From NCBI GenBank assembly GCA_903889785.1, contig CAISYT010000077.1:1-6535 (forward strand): a DNA stretch of 6,535 bases, written 5' to 3'. The position numbers and the translations under genes were made by a program. The stretch is from an uncultured Caulobacterales bacterium. Its GTDB lineage: Bacteria > Pseudomonadota > Alphaproteobacteria > Caulobacterales > Caulobacteraceae. Below the pieces are notes generated by a model. That model saw only the letters and a program-made list of their open reading frames with translations. It had not been told where the DNA came from and did no database searches. How positions within the stretch are numbered: position 1 is the stretch's first letter; every line of letters begins with the position of its first letter. Below, in pieces: positions 1 through 5,166 of the stretch.

Positions 1-930
1 CTCGGCCATGAACTTGGTGTGCGGGGTGATGGAGCCCGGCTTGCAGAGCACCTGGCCACGCTCAACGTCTTCACGCTTGGTGCCGCGCAGCAGCACGCCC
101 ACGTTATCGCCAGCCTGACCTTGGTCGAGCAGCTTGCGGAACATTTCCACGCCCGTGCAGACCGTCTTCTGAACCGGCCGGATGCCGACAATCTCGACTT
201 CCTCGCCAACCTTGACGATGCCCTTTTCGATACGGCCCGTGACCACCGTGCCGCGGCCCGAGATCGAGAACACGTCTTCCACCGGCATCAAGAACGGCAG
301 GTCCAGCGGACGGGTCGGCTGCGGAATGTAGGCATCGACCGTCGCCATCAGCGCCAAGATCGAATCCTCGCCGATCTTCTTGTCGCCGCCATCCAGCGCA
401 ACCTTGGCCGAACCCTTGGTGATCGGGATGTCATCGCCCGGGAACTGATACGACGACAGAAGTTCACGCACTTCCATCTCAACCAGTTCGAGCAGCTCTT
501 CGTCGTCCACCAGGTCGACCTTGTTCATGTAAACGACCAGGGCCGGAACCCCGACCTGACGCGCAAGCAGGATGTGCTCGCGAGTCTGAGGCATCGGGCC
601 GTCAGCGGCCGACACCACCAGGATCGCGCCATCCATCTGCGCCGCACCGGTGATCATGTTCTTCACATAGTCGGCGTGCCCAGGGCAGTCGACGTGGGCG
701 TAGTGGCGCGCGGCCGTCTCATATTCAACGTGCGCGGTGTTGATCGTGATCCCGCGAGCCCGCTCTTCCGGGGCCGCATCGATATCGGCGTAGCTCATCG
801 CCTTGCCGCCGCCGGCCTTGGCCAGGGTCATGGTGATCGCAGCCGTCAGCGTCGTCTTGCCATGGTCAACGTGACCAATCGTGCCGATGTTGCAGTGCGG
901 CTTGTTACGTTCAAACTTTTCCTTGGCCAT
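1..930 (-). CDS. tuf: Elongation factor Tu, partial (C-terminal part beyond window)
   Basis: EF-Tu is the cytoplasmic GTPase that carries aminoacyl-tRNA to the ribosomal A site. The window holds the first 310 codons with no stop; the family is near 395 residues, so roughly the last 85 are missing at the left edge. All GTPase motifs are intact: GHVDHGKT (residues 19-26), RGITI (59-63), DCPGH (81-85), NKVD (136-139) and GSAK (173-176). Domain 2 begins after about residue 200 and shows SGRGTVVTGRIEKG. The ATG at 928-930 is preceded on the minus strand by AGGAG seven bases upstream, a good ribosome binding site. It is the last visible gene of the str operon, 51 bases after fusA. Alphaproteobacteria often have a second tuf copy elsewhere, which cannot be judged here. 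The residue pattern around 30-60 (AAITMTLAKAGGGKAMSYAD) resembles Caulobacterales as I remember it. Confidence 0.98.
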   Translation of the reverse strand, partial: MAKEKFERNKPHCNIGTIGHVDHGKTTLTAAITMTLAKAGGGKAMSYADIDAAPEERARGITINTAHVEYETAARHYAHVDCPGHADYVKNMITGAAQMDGAILVVSAADGPMPQTREHILLARQVGVPALVVYMNKVDLVDDEELLELVEMEVRELLSSYQFPGDDIPITKGSAKVALDGGDKKIGEDSILALMATVDAYIPQPTRPLDLPFLMPVEDVFSISGRGTVVTGRIEKGIVKVGEEVEIVGIRPVQKTVCTGVEMFRKLLDQGQAGDNVGVLLRGTKREDVERGQVLCKPGSITPHTKFMAE

Positions 931-937
931 CTTCTAG

Positions 938-960
938 CTCCTAGTCCCCGAGACGGGGTC
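938..960 (-). promoter_or_regulatory. tuf ribosome binding site with adjacent GC hairpin
   Basis: On the mRNA, a hairpin CCCCG-UCU-CGGGG (958-954 pairing with 950-946, three-base loop) ends just before AGGAG (942-938), which lies seven bases from the tuf ATG. A second CCCCCG at 973-968 could pair with the same CGGGG, so two alternative stems compete for one arm. There is no U-run after the stem, so it is not an intrinsic terminator. It could instead modulate tuf translation or separate fusA and tuf mRNA by processing. The pairing is seen directly; the function is inference. Confidence 0.45.
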
Positions 961-981
961 CTTGTTTCGGGGGTTATGTAA

Positions 982-3060
982 TTAAGCGAACTTCTTGATA
1001 ACTTCGTCGGCGACGTGTTGCGGCACTGGTTCGTAGTGATCGTACTGCATGGTGAACTGGGCACGGCCCTGGCTCATGCCACGCAGATTGCTGACGTAGC
1101 CGAACATGTTGGCCAACGGAACCATGGCGGTAACGACCTGGGCGTTGCCCCGCGTCTCCGAACCCTGGATCTGGCCACGGCGGCTGTTCAAGTCGCCGAT
1201 CACATCGCCCATGTAGTCATCGGGAGTCAGGACTTCCACCTTCATGATCGGCTCGAGCAGCTTGGGAGCGCCCTTTTCGCGCAGCTCCTTGAAGGCGGCG
1301 CGAGCAGCGATTTCGAAGGCCAGCACGCTGGAGTCAACGTCGTGATAGGCCCCATCATGCAGGGTCGCCTTGAAGTCGATCAGTGGGAAGCCGGCCAAAA
1401 GGCCGTTGTCCTTGACCGATTCCAGACCCTTCTGGACTCCGGGAATGAATTCCTTCGGCACAGCGCCTCCGACGATCTTGCTCTCGAACACGAAGCCCGA
1501 ACCCGGCTCGCCCGGCTCAAACAGCACCTTGATGCGCGCGAACTGGCCCGTACCGCCGGTCTGCTTCTTGTGGGTGTAGTCGATATCGGCGTTCTTCCCG
1601 AGGGATTCACGATAGGCTACCTGCGGCGCGCCGATATTGGCGTCGACCTTGTAGGTCCGCCGAAGGATGTCGACCTTGATGTCCAGGTGCAGCTCGCCCA
1701 TGCCCTTCATGATCGTCTGACCCGACTCCTGGTCGGTGAAGACGGTGAAGGACGGATCCTCGGCGACCATCTTGCCCAGGGCGACGCCCAGCTTTTCTTG
1801 GTCGGCCTTGGACTTCGGTTCGATGGCAATTTCGATAACCGGCGCCGGGAAATTCATTTTTTCCAGGATGACCGGTGACTTCAGCGGATCGCACAGGGTG
1901 TCGCCGGTGCGCGTGTCCTTGAGGCCAGCCAGGGCGACGATGTCACCGGCATAGGCTTCCTTGATATCTTCACGGTTGTTGGAGTGCATCAACAGCATGC
2001 GCCCAACCCGCTCGCGCTTGTCGCGGGTAGAATTCAATAGGCCCAGCCCGGTTTCCAGCTTGCCGGAATAGATGCGGCAGAAGGTCAGGGAGCCCACAAA
2101 AGGGTCGTCCATGATCTTGAACGCCAGGACCGACAGCGGCTCATCGTCGCTGGCCTTACGGGTGATCGGCTCTTCGGTCTTGAAGTCGATGCCAACGGTC
2201 GGCGGAATGTCGACCGGCGACGGCAGGTAGTCGACCACCGCGTCGAGCAGAGGCTGAACGCCCTTATTCTTGAAGGCCGAGCCGCACAGGATTGGATAGA
2301 AGGCCCCGCTGAGCACGGCCTTGCGCAGGCAGCGCTTGATCACCTCTTCCGAGGGCTCTTCGCCACCGAGGTAGGCTTCCATCGCCTCATCGTCGAGCTC
2401 GACGGCATTCTCGATCATGTAGTGGCGGGCTTCCTCGGCCTTGGCCTTGAGGTCTGCCGGAATCTCTTCGTCGTGGTAGTTTGCGCCCAGGCCGTCATTT
2501 TCCCAGACCACGGCCTTCATGCGCACGAGGTCGATGATGCCCTTCAGCGAGGCTTCCGAACCGATCGGCAGCTGGATCGGCACGGCCTTGACGCCGAGGC
2601 GGTCGCGGATCGTGGTCAGGCACATGTCGAAGTCCGCGCCGATCTTGTCCATCTTGTTGACGAACACGATGCGCGGCACGTCATAGCGGTCCGCCTGGCG
2701 CCAAACGGTTTCAGTCTGGGTTTCGACGCCCTGGTTGCCATCGAGCACAGCGACGGCACCGTCGAGCACGCGCAACGAGCGTTCGACTTCGATGGTGAAG
2801 TCCACGTGCCCGGGCGTGTCGATGATATTGAGGCGCTTGCCGTTCCAGTAGGCCGTGGTCGCGGCGGAGGTGATGGTAATCCCCCGCTCCTGCTCCTGCT
2901 CCATCCAGTCCATGGTTGCGGCACCATCGTGGACTTCGCCGATCTTATGGCTCTTGCCAGTGTAGTAGAGAATCCGCTCCGTCGTCGTCGTCTTGCCCGC
3001 ATCGATGTGGGCCATGATGCCGAAGTTGCGGTAATCGGCGATGTTGTGTTGGCGGGGCAT
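982..3060 (-). CDS. fusA: Elongation factor G
   Basis: EF-G is the ribosomal translocase GTPase; it also acts with RRF in ribosome recycling. The 692-residue protein is complete and of normal length. The G domain shows AHIDAGKT (17-24), RGITI (59-63), DTPGH (81-85), NKMD (135-138) and CGSAF (259-263). The switch I region and the insertion (about 160-260) are typical. Domain II follows from about residue 290, domains III-V from about 400. Domain IV contains HKKQTGGTGQFARIK, and the C-terminus has the GYVSNLRGMSQGRA segment of domain V. The start ATG (3058-3060) has only a weak Shine-Dalgarno (AGGTCAGAG about 8-16 bases upstream). It lies 87 bases after rpsG and 51 before tuf in the str operon. 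Nothing suggests the FusA2/EF-G2 paralogue: the operon position and motifs fit the housekeeping copy. No frameshift or unusual residue was noticed. Confidence 0.99.
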   Translation of the reverse strand: MPRQHNIADYRNFGIMAHIDAGKTTTTERILYYTGKSHKIGEVHDGAATMDWMEQEQERGITITSAATTAYWNGKRLNIIDTPGHVDFTIEVERSLRVLDGAVAVLDGNQGVETQTETVWRQADRYDVPRIVFVNKMDKIGADFDMCLTTIRDRLGVKAVPIQLPIGSEASLKGIIDLVRMKAVVWENDGLGANYHDEEIPADLKAKAEEARHYMIENAVELDDEAMEAYLGGEEPSEEVIKRCLRKAVLSGAFYPILCGSAFKNKGVQPLLDAVVDYLPSPVDIPPTVGIDFKTEEPITRKASDDEPLSVLAFKIMDDPFVGSLTFCRIYSGKLETGLGLLNSTRDKRERVGRMLLMHSNNREDIKEAYAGDIVALAGLKDTRTGDTLCDPLKSPVILEKMNFPAPVIEIAIEPKSKADQEKLGVALGKMVAEDPSFTVFTDQESGQTIMKGMGELHLDIKVDILRRTYKVDANIGAPQVAYRESLGKNADIDYTHKKQTGGTGQFARIKVLFEPGEPGSGFVFESKIVGGAVPKEFIPGVQKGLESVKDNGLLAGFPLIDFKATLHDGAYHDVDSSVLAFEIAARAAFKELREKGAPKLLEPIMKVEVLTPDDYMGDVIGDLNSRRGQIQGSETRGNAQVVTAMVPLANMFGYVSNLRGMSQGRAQFTMQYDHYEPVPQHVADEVIKKFA

Positions 3061-3096
3061 GGGAAACTCTGACCTGTCGACGTTTTGCTATGGACG

Positions 3097-3127
3097 CGGG
3101 CGGTTTATGACAACCACGCCGCGCCCG
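3097..3127 (-). repeat. Inverted repeat in the rpsG-fusA spacer
   Basis: Within the 87-base spacer, CGCCCG/CGGGCG arms (3122-3127 and 3097-3102) can form a six-pair stem around a 19-base loop. An alternative inner stem GGTT/AACC (3115-3112 with 3105-3102) uses part of the same region. No U-run follows, so it is not an intrinsic terminator. It may shape translation of fusA, whose own Shine-Dalgarno is weak, or be an mRNA processing site. The arms are visible; any role is conjecture. Confidence 0.3.
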
Positions 3128-3147
3128 AAAGCGAAGGATTTAAGGCG

Positions 3148-3621
3148 CTACCAGCGGTAGTGCGAGAAGGCGCGGTTGGCCTCGGCCATCTTGTGCGTGT
3201 CTTCGCGCTTCTTGACAGCTGTACCGCGGTTGTTGGAAGCATCGAGCAGCTCGGCAGCCAGCTTCTCGGTCATGGTGTTCTCGCCGCGCTTACGCGCAGC
3301 GGTCACCAGCCAACGAATGGCCAGGGCGCGACGGCGGTCCGGACGGACCTCCACGGGCACCTGATAGGTCGCGCCACCGACCCGGCGGGAGCGGACTTCG
3401 ATGGCAGGAGCCACATTGTCCAGCGCGGCATGGAAGGTCTCCAGCGGCGTCTGGTCTTTGCGCTTGGCTTCGAGGATGTCGAAGGCACCATAGATGATGT
3501 TTTCGGCGACGGCCTTTTTGCCCTCGTACATCACGTAGTTCATGAACTTGGTAAGGACGAGATCCCCGAACTTAGGATCGGGTAGAACGTCACGTTTCTC
3601 TGCGCGGCGGCGGCGGGACAT
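3148..3621 (-). CDS. rpsG: 30S ribosomal protein S7
   Basis: S7 nucleates folding of the 16S rRNA 3' major domain and lines the E site and mRNA exit channel. The 157-residue product has the usual length for bacteria. It starts MSRRRRAEKR with the basic N-terminal arm. It carries the helix-rich core (KFGDLVLTKFMNYVMYEGKK, about 18-37), the beta-hairpin and VEVRPDRRRALAIRWL segment (about 90-105), and the conserved C-terminus HKMAEANRAFSHYRW. The ATG lies 15 bases after the rpsL stop, with a purine-rich GAGAGAGA upstream as ribosome binding site, so the two are clearly cotranscribed. In Escherichia coli, S7 is the translational repressor of this operon, binding between rpsL and rpsG. Here that spacer is only 15 bases, so the E. 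coli site cannot be present in the same form. Confidence 0.99.
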   Translation of the reverse strand: MSRRRRAEKRDVLPDPKFGDLVLTKFMNYVMYEGKKAVAENIIYGAFDILEAKRKDQTPLETFHAALDNVAPAIEVRSRRVGGATYQVPVEVRPDRRRALAIRWLVTAARKRGENTMTEKLAAELLDASNNRGTAVKKREDTHKMAEANRAFSHYRW

Positions 3622-3636
3622 TGTCTGATCTCTCTC

Positions 3637-4008
3637 TTATTTGGGCCGCTTGGTGCCGTACTTGGAACGGCGCTGACGACGGTCCTTCACGCCTTGCGTA
3701 TCGAGCACGCCGCGGAGAATGTGATAGCGAACGCCTGGAAGGTCCTTCACGCGGCCACCGCGGATCAGGACCACCGAGTGCTCCTGCAGGTTATGGCCTT
3801 CGCCAGGAATGTAGCACACCGCTTCAATCTGCGATGTCAGACGCACCTTTGCCACCTTACGCAGGGCGGAGTTGGGCTTCTTCGGGGTGGTCGTATAGAC
3901 CCGGGTGCAGACGCCGCGGCGTTGCGGGCAACCCTTAAGAGCGGGCACCTTGTTACGGGTGGGCTTGGGCTGACGCGGCTTGCGGATCAGTTGATTGACT
4001 GTAGGCAT
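3637..4008 (-). CDS. rpsL: 30S ribosomal protein S12
   Basis: S12 sits at the decoding centre of the 30S subunit and controls accuracy. The product is 123 residues, normal for the family. The conserved loop TTTPKKPNSALRK (39-51) and the segment RGGRVKDLPGVRYH (83-96) are intact. The two lysines whose replacement gives streptomycin resistance (K42 and K87 in E. coli numbering without Met; K43 and K88 here) are wild type, so no S12-based resistance is predicted. Asp89, the position modified by RimO in many bacteria, is present. It is the first gene of the str operon. The ATG (4006-4008) is preceded by AAGAGA, a modest ribosome binding site. The promoter and structured leader lie upstream. rpoBC is not next to it here: the upstream neighbours are divergent. 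Confidence 0.99.
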   Translation of the reverse strand: MPTVNQLIRKPRQPKPTRNKVPALKGCPQRRGVCTRVYTTTPKKPNSALRKVAKVRLTSQIEAVCYIPGEGHNLQEHSVVLIRGGRVKDLPGVRYHILRGVLDTQGVKDRRQRRSKYGTKRPK

Positions 4009-4228
4009 CTAATCTCTTGCTCTGGAGGCGTGTGCCGTTTGGCCGTGGCGCCTCATGGGGTCTGTGAAATCGTCTGGTCGCGGCTCTCTTGGCAGGGACG
4101 TCGACCAGGCCGTTTGGAACGCAGAAAACGCGCTGACAGCCTTAACGGCGTCGGCGGCCCATATGCCCTCACCAGGGACTCAGGAGCGTTCCTTTTGAAC
4201 CCGGACCTAGAGCCCGCTCTCGAAAGAG
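4009..4228 (-). other. Long structured 5' leader of the str operon
   Basis: If transcription starts about seven bases after the TAAGAA box, the rpsL mRNA has a leader of about 220 bases. Visible stems are CTGGTCG/CGACCAG (4108-4102 with 4080-4074, 21-base loop) and GAGGCG/CGCCTC (4054-4049 with 4030-4025). The second ends about 16 bases before the rpsL ATG. The nine-mer CCAAACGGC occurs twice on the mRNA, at 4118-4110 and 4042-4034. No terminator with a U-run is seen. A plausible reading is regulation at the leader, for example ribosomal-protein feedback or coupling to the upstream mini-ORF, but nothing here proves it. Confidence 0.4.
4142..4162 (-). CDS. Possible leader peptide Met-Gly-Arg-Arg-Arg-Arg
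   Basis: Inside the rpsL leader, ATG GGC CGC CGA CGC CGT TAA gives a six-residue peptide, Met-Gly followed by four arginines. A Shine-Dalgarno-like GGTGAGG (4173-4167) sits upstream at workable spacing: GGTGA ends six bases before the ATG. It lies about 135 bases before rpsL and about 65 after the inferred transcription start. Runs of basic codons in short leaders are a known way to slow ribosomes, and amino-acid leaders use repeated codons to sense charged tRNA, so a regulatory uORF is possible. A chance ORF of this length is also quite possible in GC-rich DNA. No attenuator-like terminator follows. Confidence is therefore low; conservation of the ATG, the Shine-Dalgarno and the arginine run in relatives would decide. 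Confidence 0.25.
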   Translation of the reverse strand: MGRRRR

Positions 4229-4230
4229 CG
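4215..4230 (-). repeat. UUCG-loop hairpin at the 5' end of the str leader
   Basis: The mRNA strand reads CGCTCT-TTCG-AGAGCG, six perfect pairs capped by a UUCG tetraloop, starting four bases after the TAAGAA box. Depending on the exact start site, the mRNA would begin at or within this stem. A hairpin at the extreme 5' end commonly protects transcripts from 5'-end-dependent decay. It could alternatively hinder promoter escape. Outside it, GAACC/GGTTC (4236-4232 and 4201-4197) forms a wider inverted repeat that overlaps the -10 region. Confidence 0.5.
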
Positions 4231-4233
4231 CGG

Positions 4234-4262
4234 TTCTTACTCGCCCGGGGGGTTTCCGTCAA
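4234..4262 (-). promoter_or_regulatory. Probable sigma70-type promoter of the str operon
   Basis: On the minus strand, TTGACG (4262-4257) is followed after 17 bases by TAAGAA (4239-4234). TTGACG is a very good -35 box for alphaproteobacterial housekeeping sigma. The -10 matches TATAAT at four of six positions. It is the best pair seen upstream of rpsL in the right orientation. The spacer contains a CCCCCCGGG run. The transcription start is expected near 4227. Confidence 0.6.
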
Positions 4263-4273
4263 TCACGGGGCAA

Positions 4274-4290
4274 CATAGGTTCAAGCTATG
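4274..4290. promoter_or_regulatory. Palindrome upstream of the str promoter, possible operator
   Basis: The sequence CATAGGTTCAAGCTATG has five-base arms, CATAG and CTATG, plus inner TT/AA symmetry around a central C, so 14 of 17 positions are symmetric. It lies 11 bases upstream of the -35 box, with its centre at about -55 relative to the inferred rpsL start, a place typical for an activator. It also lies 17 bases before the GTG of the small plus-strand ORF, so it could serve both directions. I do not recognise the binding protein. Confidence 0.35.
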
Positions 4291-4307
4291 ACGGCGCAGG
4301 CTTGAGC

Positions 4308-4445
4308 GTGGCGAAGAGTCCCGACCCCCGGCCGTCGCGGCCCTCACGGCCTCGCGCCAGCTGGTCCGGCCGCACAGCCGGCCAGGAGCCCCGCAAGCTG
4401 GACCCGGCCGAAATCGCCGCCCTGCCTAAGAAGCAGAAACCCTAG
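4308..4445 (+). CDS. Possible small basic proline-rich protein, 45 residues
   Basis: An open frame from GTG (4308; TTG at 4302 is an alternative) to TAG encodes 45 residues. The first half is rich in Pro, Arg and Ser (AKSPDPRPSRPSRPRASW). The second half looks more like an ordered helix and tail (RKLDPAEIAALPKKQKP). Most third codon positions are G or C, clearly more than first or second positions, which is the pattern of a coding frame in this genome. AGG lies seven bases before the GTG. There is no signal peptide, membrane segment or cysteine. It is strongly basic and could bind nucleic acid, but that is only inferred from composition. It is divergent from rpsL and shares the intergenic palindrome. 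I do not recognise a family. It may be a chance ORF in GC-rich DNA, so confidence is moderate at most. Confidence 0.42.
   Translation: MAKSPDPRPSRPSRPRASWSGRTAGQEPRKLDPAEIAALPKKQKP
4361..4385. repeat. Nine-pair bulged hairpin
   Basis: Arms CTGG-(T)-CCGGC (4361-4370) and GCCGG-CCAG (4377-4385) pair perfectly around the six-base loop CGCACA, with a single unpaired T at 4365. It falls inside the candidate 45-residue ORF, between rpsL and the TPR gene. There is no T-run on either side, so it is not a standard terminator. It could be a REP-like element or simply reflect high GC. CCAGCTGG at 4357-4364 offers a competing palindrome. Confidence 0.4.
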
Positions 4446-4581
4446 TCGCTTTCGCGCAACGATGGTTGCACTCGACCCATGACCATGGCCCTTGCCTCGG
4501 TGGCGGGCCTATGATCGCCTGACGGTGCGCGGTGCTCGATACCGTGCATGCAACGTGGCGGCTCTTTCCGGGGAGGATCGA
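4446..4581 (+). promoter_or_regulatory. Leader region of the TPR/ApbE unit with weak -10 and hairpin
   Basis: No gene is seen in these 136 bases. TATGAT (4510-4515) matches the -10 consensus at five of six positions and lies 66 bases before the TTG start, but I find no convincing -35 at 16-18 bases upstream, so the promoter is tentative. Downstream, arms at 4525-4533 and 4541-4549 can form nine pairs, including two G-U, around loop GCTCGAT. The hairpin would lie in the 5' leader, ahead of the strong ribosome binding site. Confidence 0.3.
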
Positions 4582-4584
4582 TTG
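4570..4584 (+). promoter_or_regulatory. Strong ribosome binding site fixing a TTG start
   Basis: GGGGAGG (4570-4576) ends five bases before TTG (4582-4584). The upstream in-frame ATG at 4492 has no comparable site and would put about 30 charged residues before the hydrophobic signal sequence. TTG is therefore the likely start of the TPR protein. Confidence 0.7.
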
Positions 4585-5166
4585 AAGTGCACGCTCGGGG
4601 TACTGATGCTGATGGCGGCGTTTGGCCTACCGGCGGTCGGTGCCCATGCCGACAAGATCGAGGACGGCATCTTGGCGTCCACGCGGATCGAAGATGCCAA
4701 CGCCATCAAGCTGTTGACCGAGGCGATCGAAGAATCCGGCCAGGACAGGCCTCGCCTGGCCCGAGCCTATTTCAACCGTGGCGAGGCCAACGCCGCTGCA
4801 CGCCACACCGATGACGCCATTGCCGATTTCACGATGGCCCTGACCCTACAGAAGGACTCCAATGAAAAAGCGCTGATTCTGGTCAGCAGGGCCGAGGCCT
4901 ATGCGCGCAAGCGCATGGATGCCGAGGCCATCGCCGACTACTCCCATAGCCTGGCGCTGGAACCGCGCCAGATCGGGGTGCTCACCGCACGCGGCGCGGC
5001 CTATCAGCGTAACGGCGACAAGGCCGCCGCCATCAAAGACTTCAACGCCGAGCTGCAAGCGCGGCCCAAATATTACAAGGCGCTGGTGGGGCGTGCCACG
5101 ATCCTGGGCACGGCCATGCCCCCCGATCCTGAGACCTTGGGTCACACGCGCCTGCGCAATGAATAG
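4582..5166 (+). CDS. Exported tetratricopeptide-repeat protein
   Basis: With the TTG start the product is 194 residues. Residues 1-23 form a classic Sec signal peptide: one Lys, a hydrophobic stretch LGVLMLMAAFGLPAVG, then AHA before a likely cut at 23/24. The mature protein carries three TPR-like units: about 60-92 (ARAYFNRGEANAAARHTDDAIADF), 97-129 (ALILVSRAEAYARKRMDAEA) and 131-163 (IGVLTARGAAYQRNGDKAAA). A helical pair at 38-52 may be a degenerate fourth. The only cysteine is at position 3, inside the signal, so it is not a lipoprotein. TPRs form protein-binding scaffolds; a periplasmic partner is expected but not identifiable. Its stop overlaps the start of the ApbE-DUF2271 gene, so the two are translationally coupled and may act together. 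An ATG at 4492 would add 30 residues but is less likely. Confidence 0.88.
   Translation: MKCTLGVLMLMAAFGLPAVGAHADKIEDGILASTRIEDANAIKLLTEAIEESGQDRPRLARAYFNRGEANAAARHTDDAIADFTMALTLQKDSNEKALILVSRAEAYARKRMDAEAIADYSHSLALEPRQIGVLTARGAAYQRNGDKAAAIKDFNAELQARPKYYKALVGRATILGTAMPPDPETLGHTRLRNE

Noticed and set aside
19..981. Long plus-strand open frame of 320 codons opposite tuf
   Set aside because: It lies antisense to clearly conserved EF-Tu. Its His/Arg/Asp-rich product is the usual mirror of GC-rich codons, with no recognisable motif.
1015..1878. Plus-strand open frame of 287 codons opposite fusA
   Set aside because: It is antisense to intact EF-G, explained by high third-position GC on the true strand, and has no family resemblance.
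2422..3072. Plus-strand open frame of 216 codons opposite the 5' part of fusA
   Set aside because: Same mirror-frame effect; its product is low-complexity and the true frame encodes the EF-G GTPase domain.
3637..4008. Streptomycin-resistance substitutions in S12
   Set aside because: The lysines at the two classical positions and the surrounding loops are wild type.
4110..4145. Possible attenuator terminator after the Arg mini-ORF
   Set aside because: Only three-pair stems and a short GUUUUCU are present; this is too weak for an intrinsic terminator.
3694..4278. Plus-strand open frame of 194 codons over rpsL and its leader
   Set aside because: It is antisense to rpsL and crosses the str promoter region; no ribosome binding site or recognisable domain.
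4492..4581. N-terminal extension of the TPR protein from the ATG at 4492
   Set aside because: The ATG lacks a good ribosome binding site and would bury the signal peptide. The TTG at 4582 has an excellent Shine-Dalgarno and gives a clean signal sequence.
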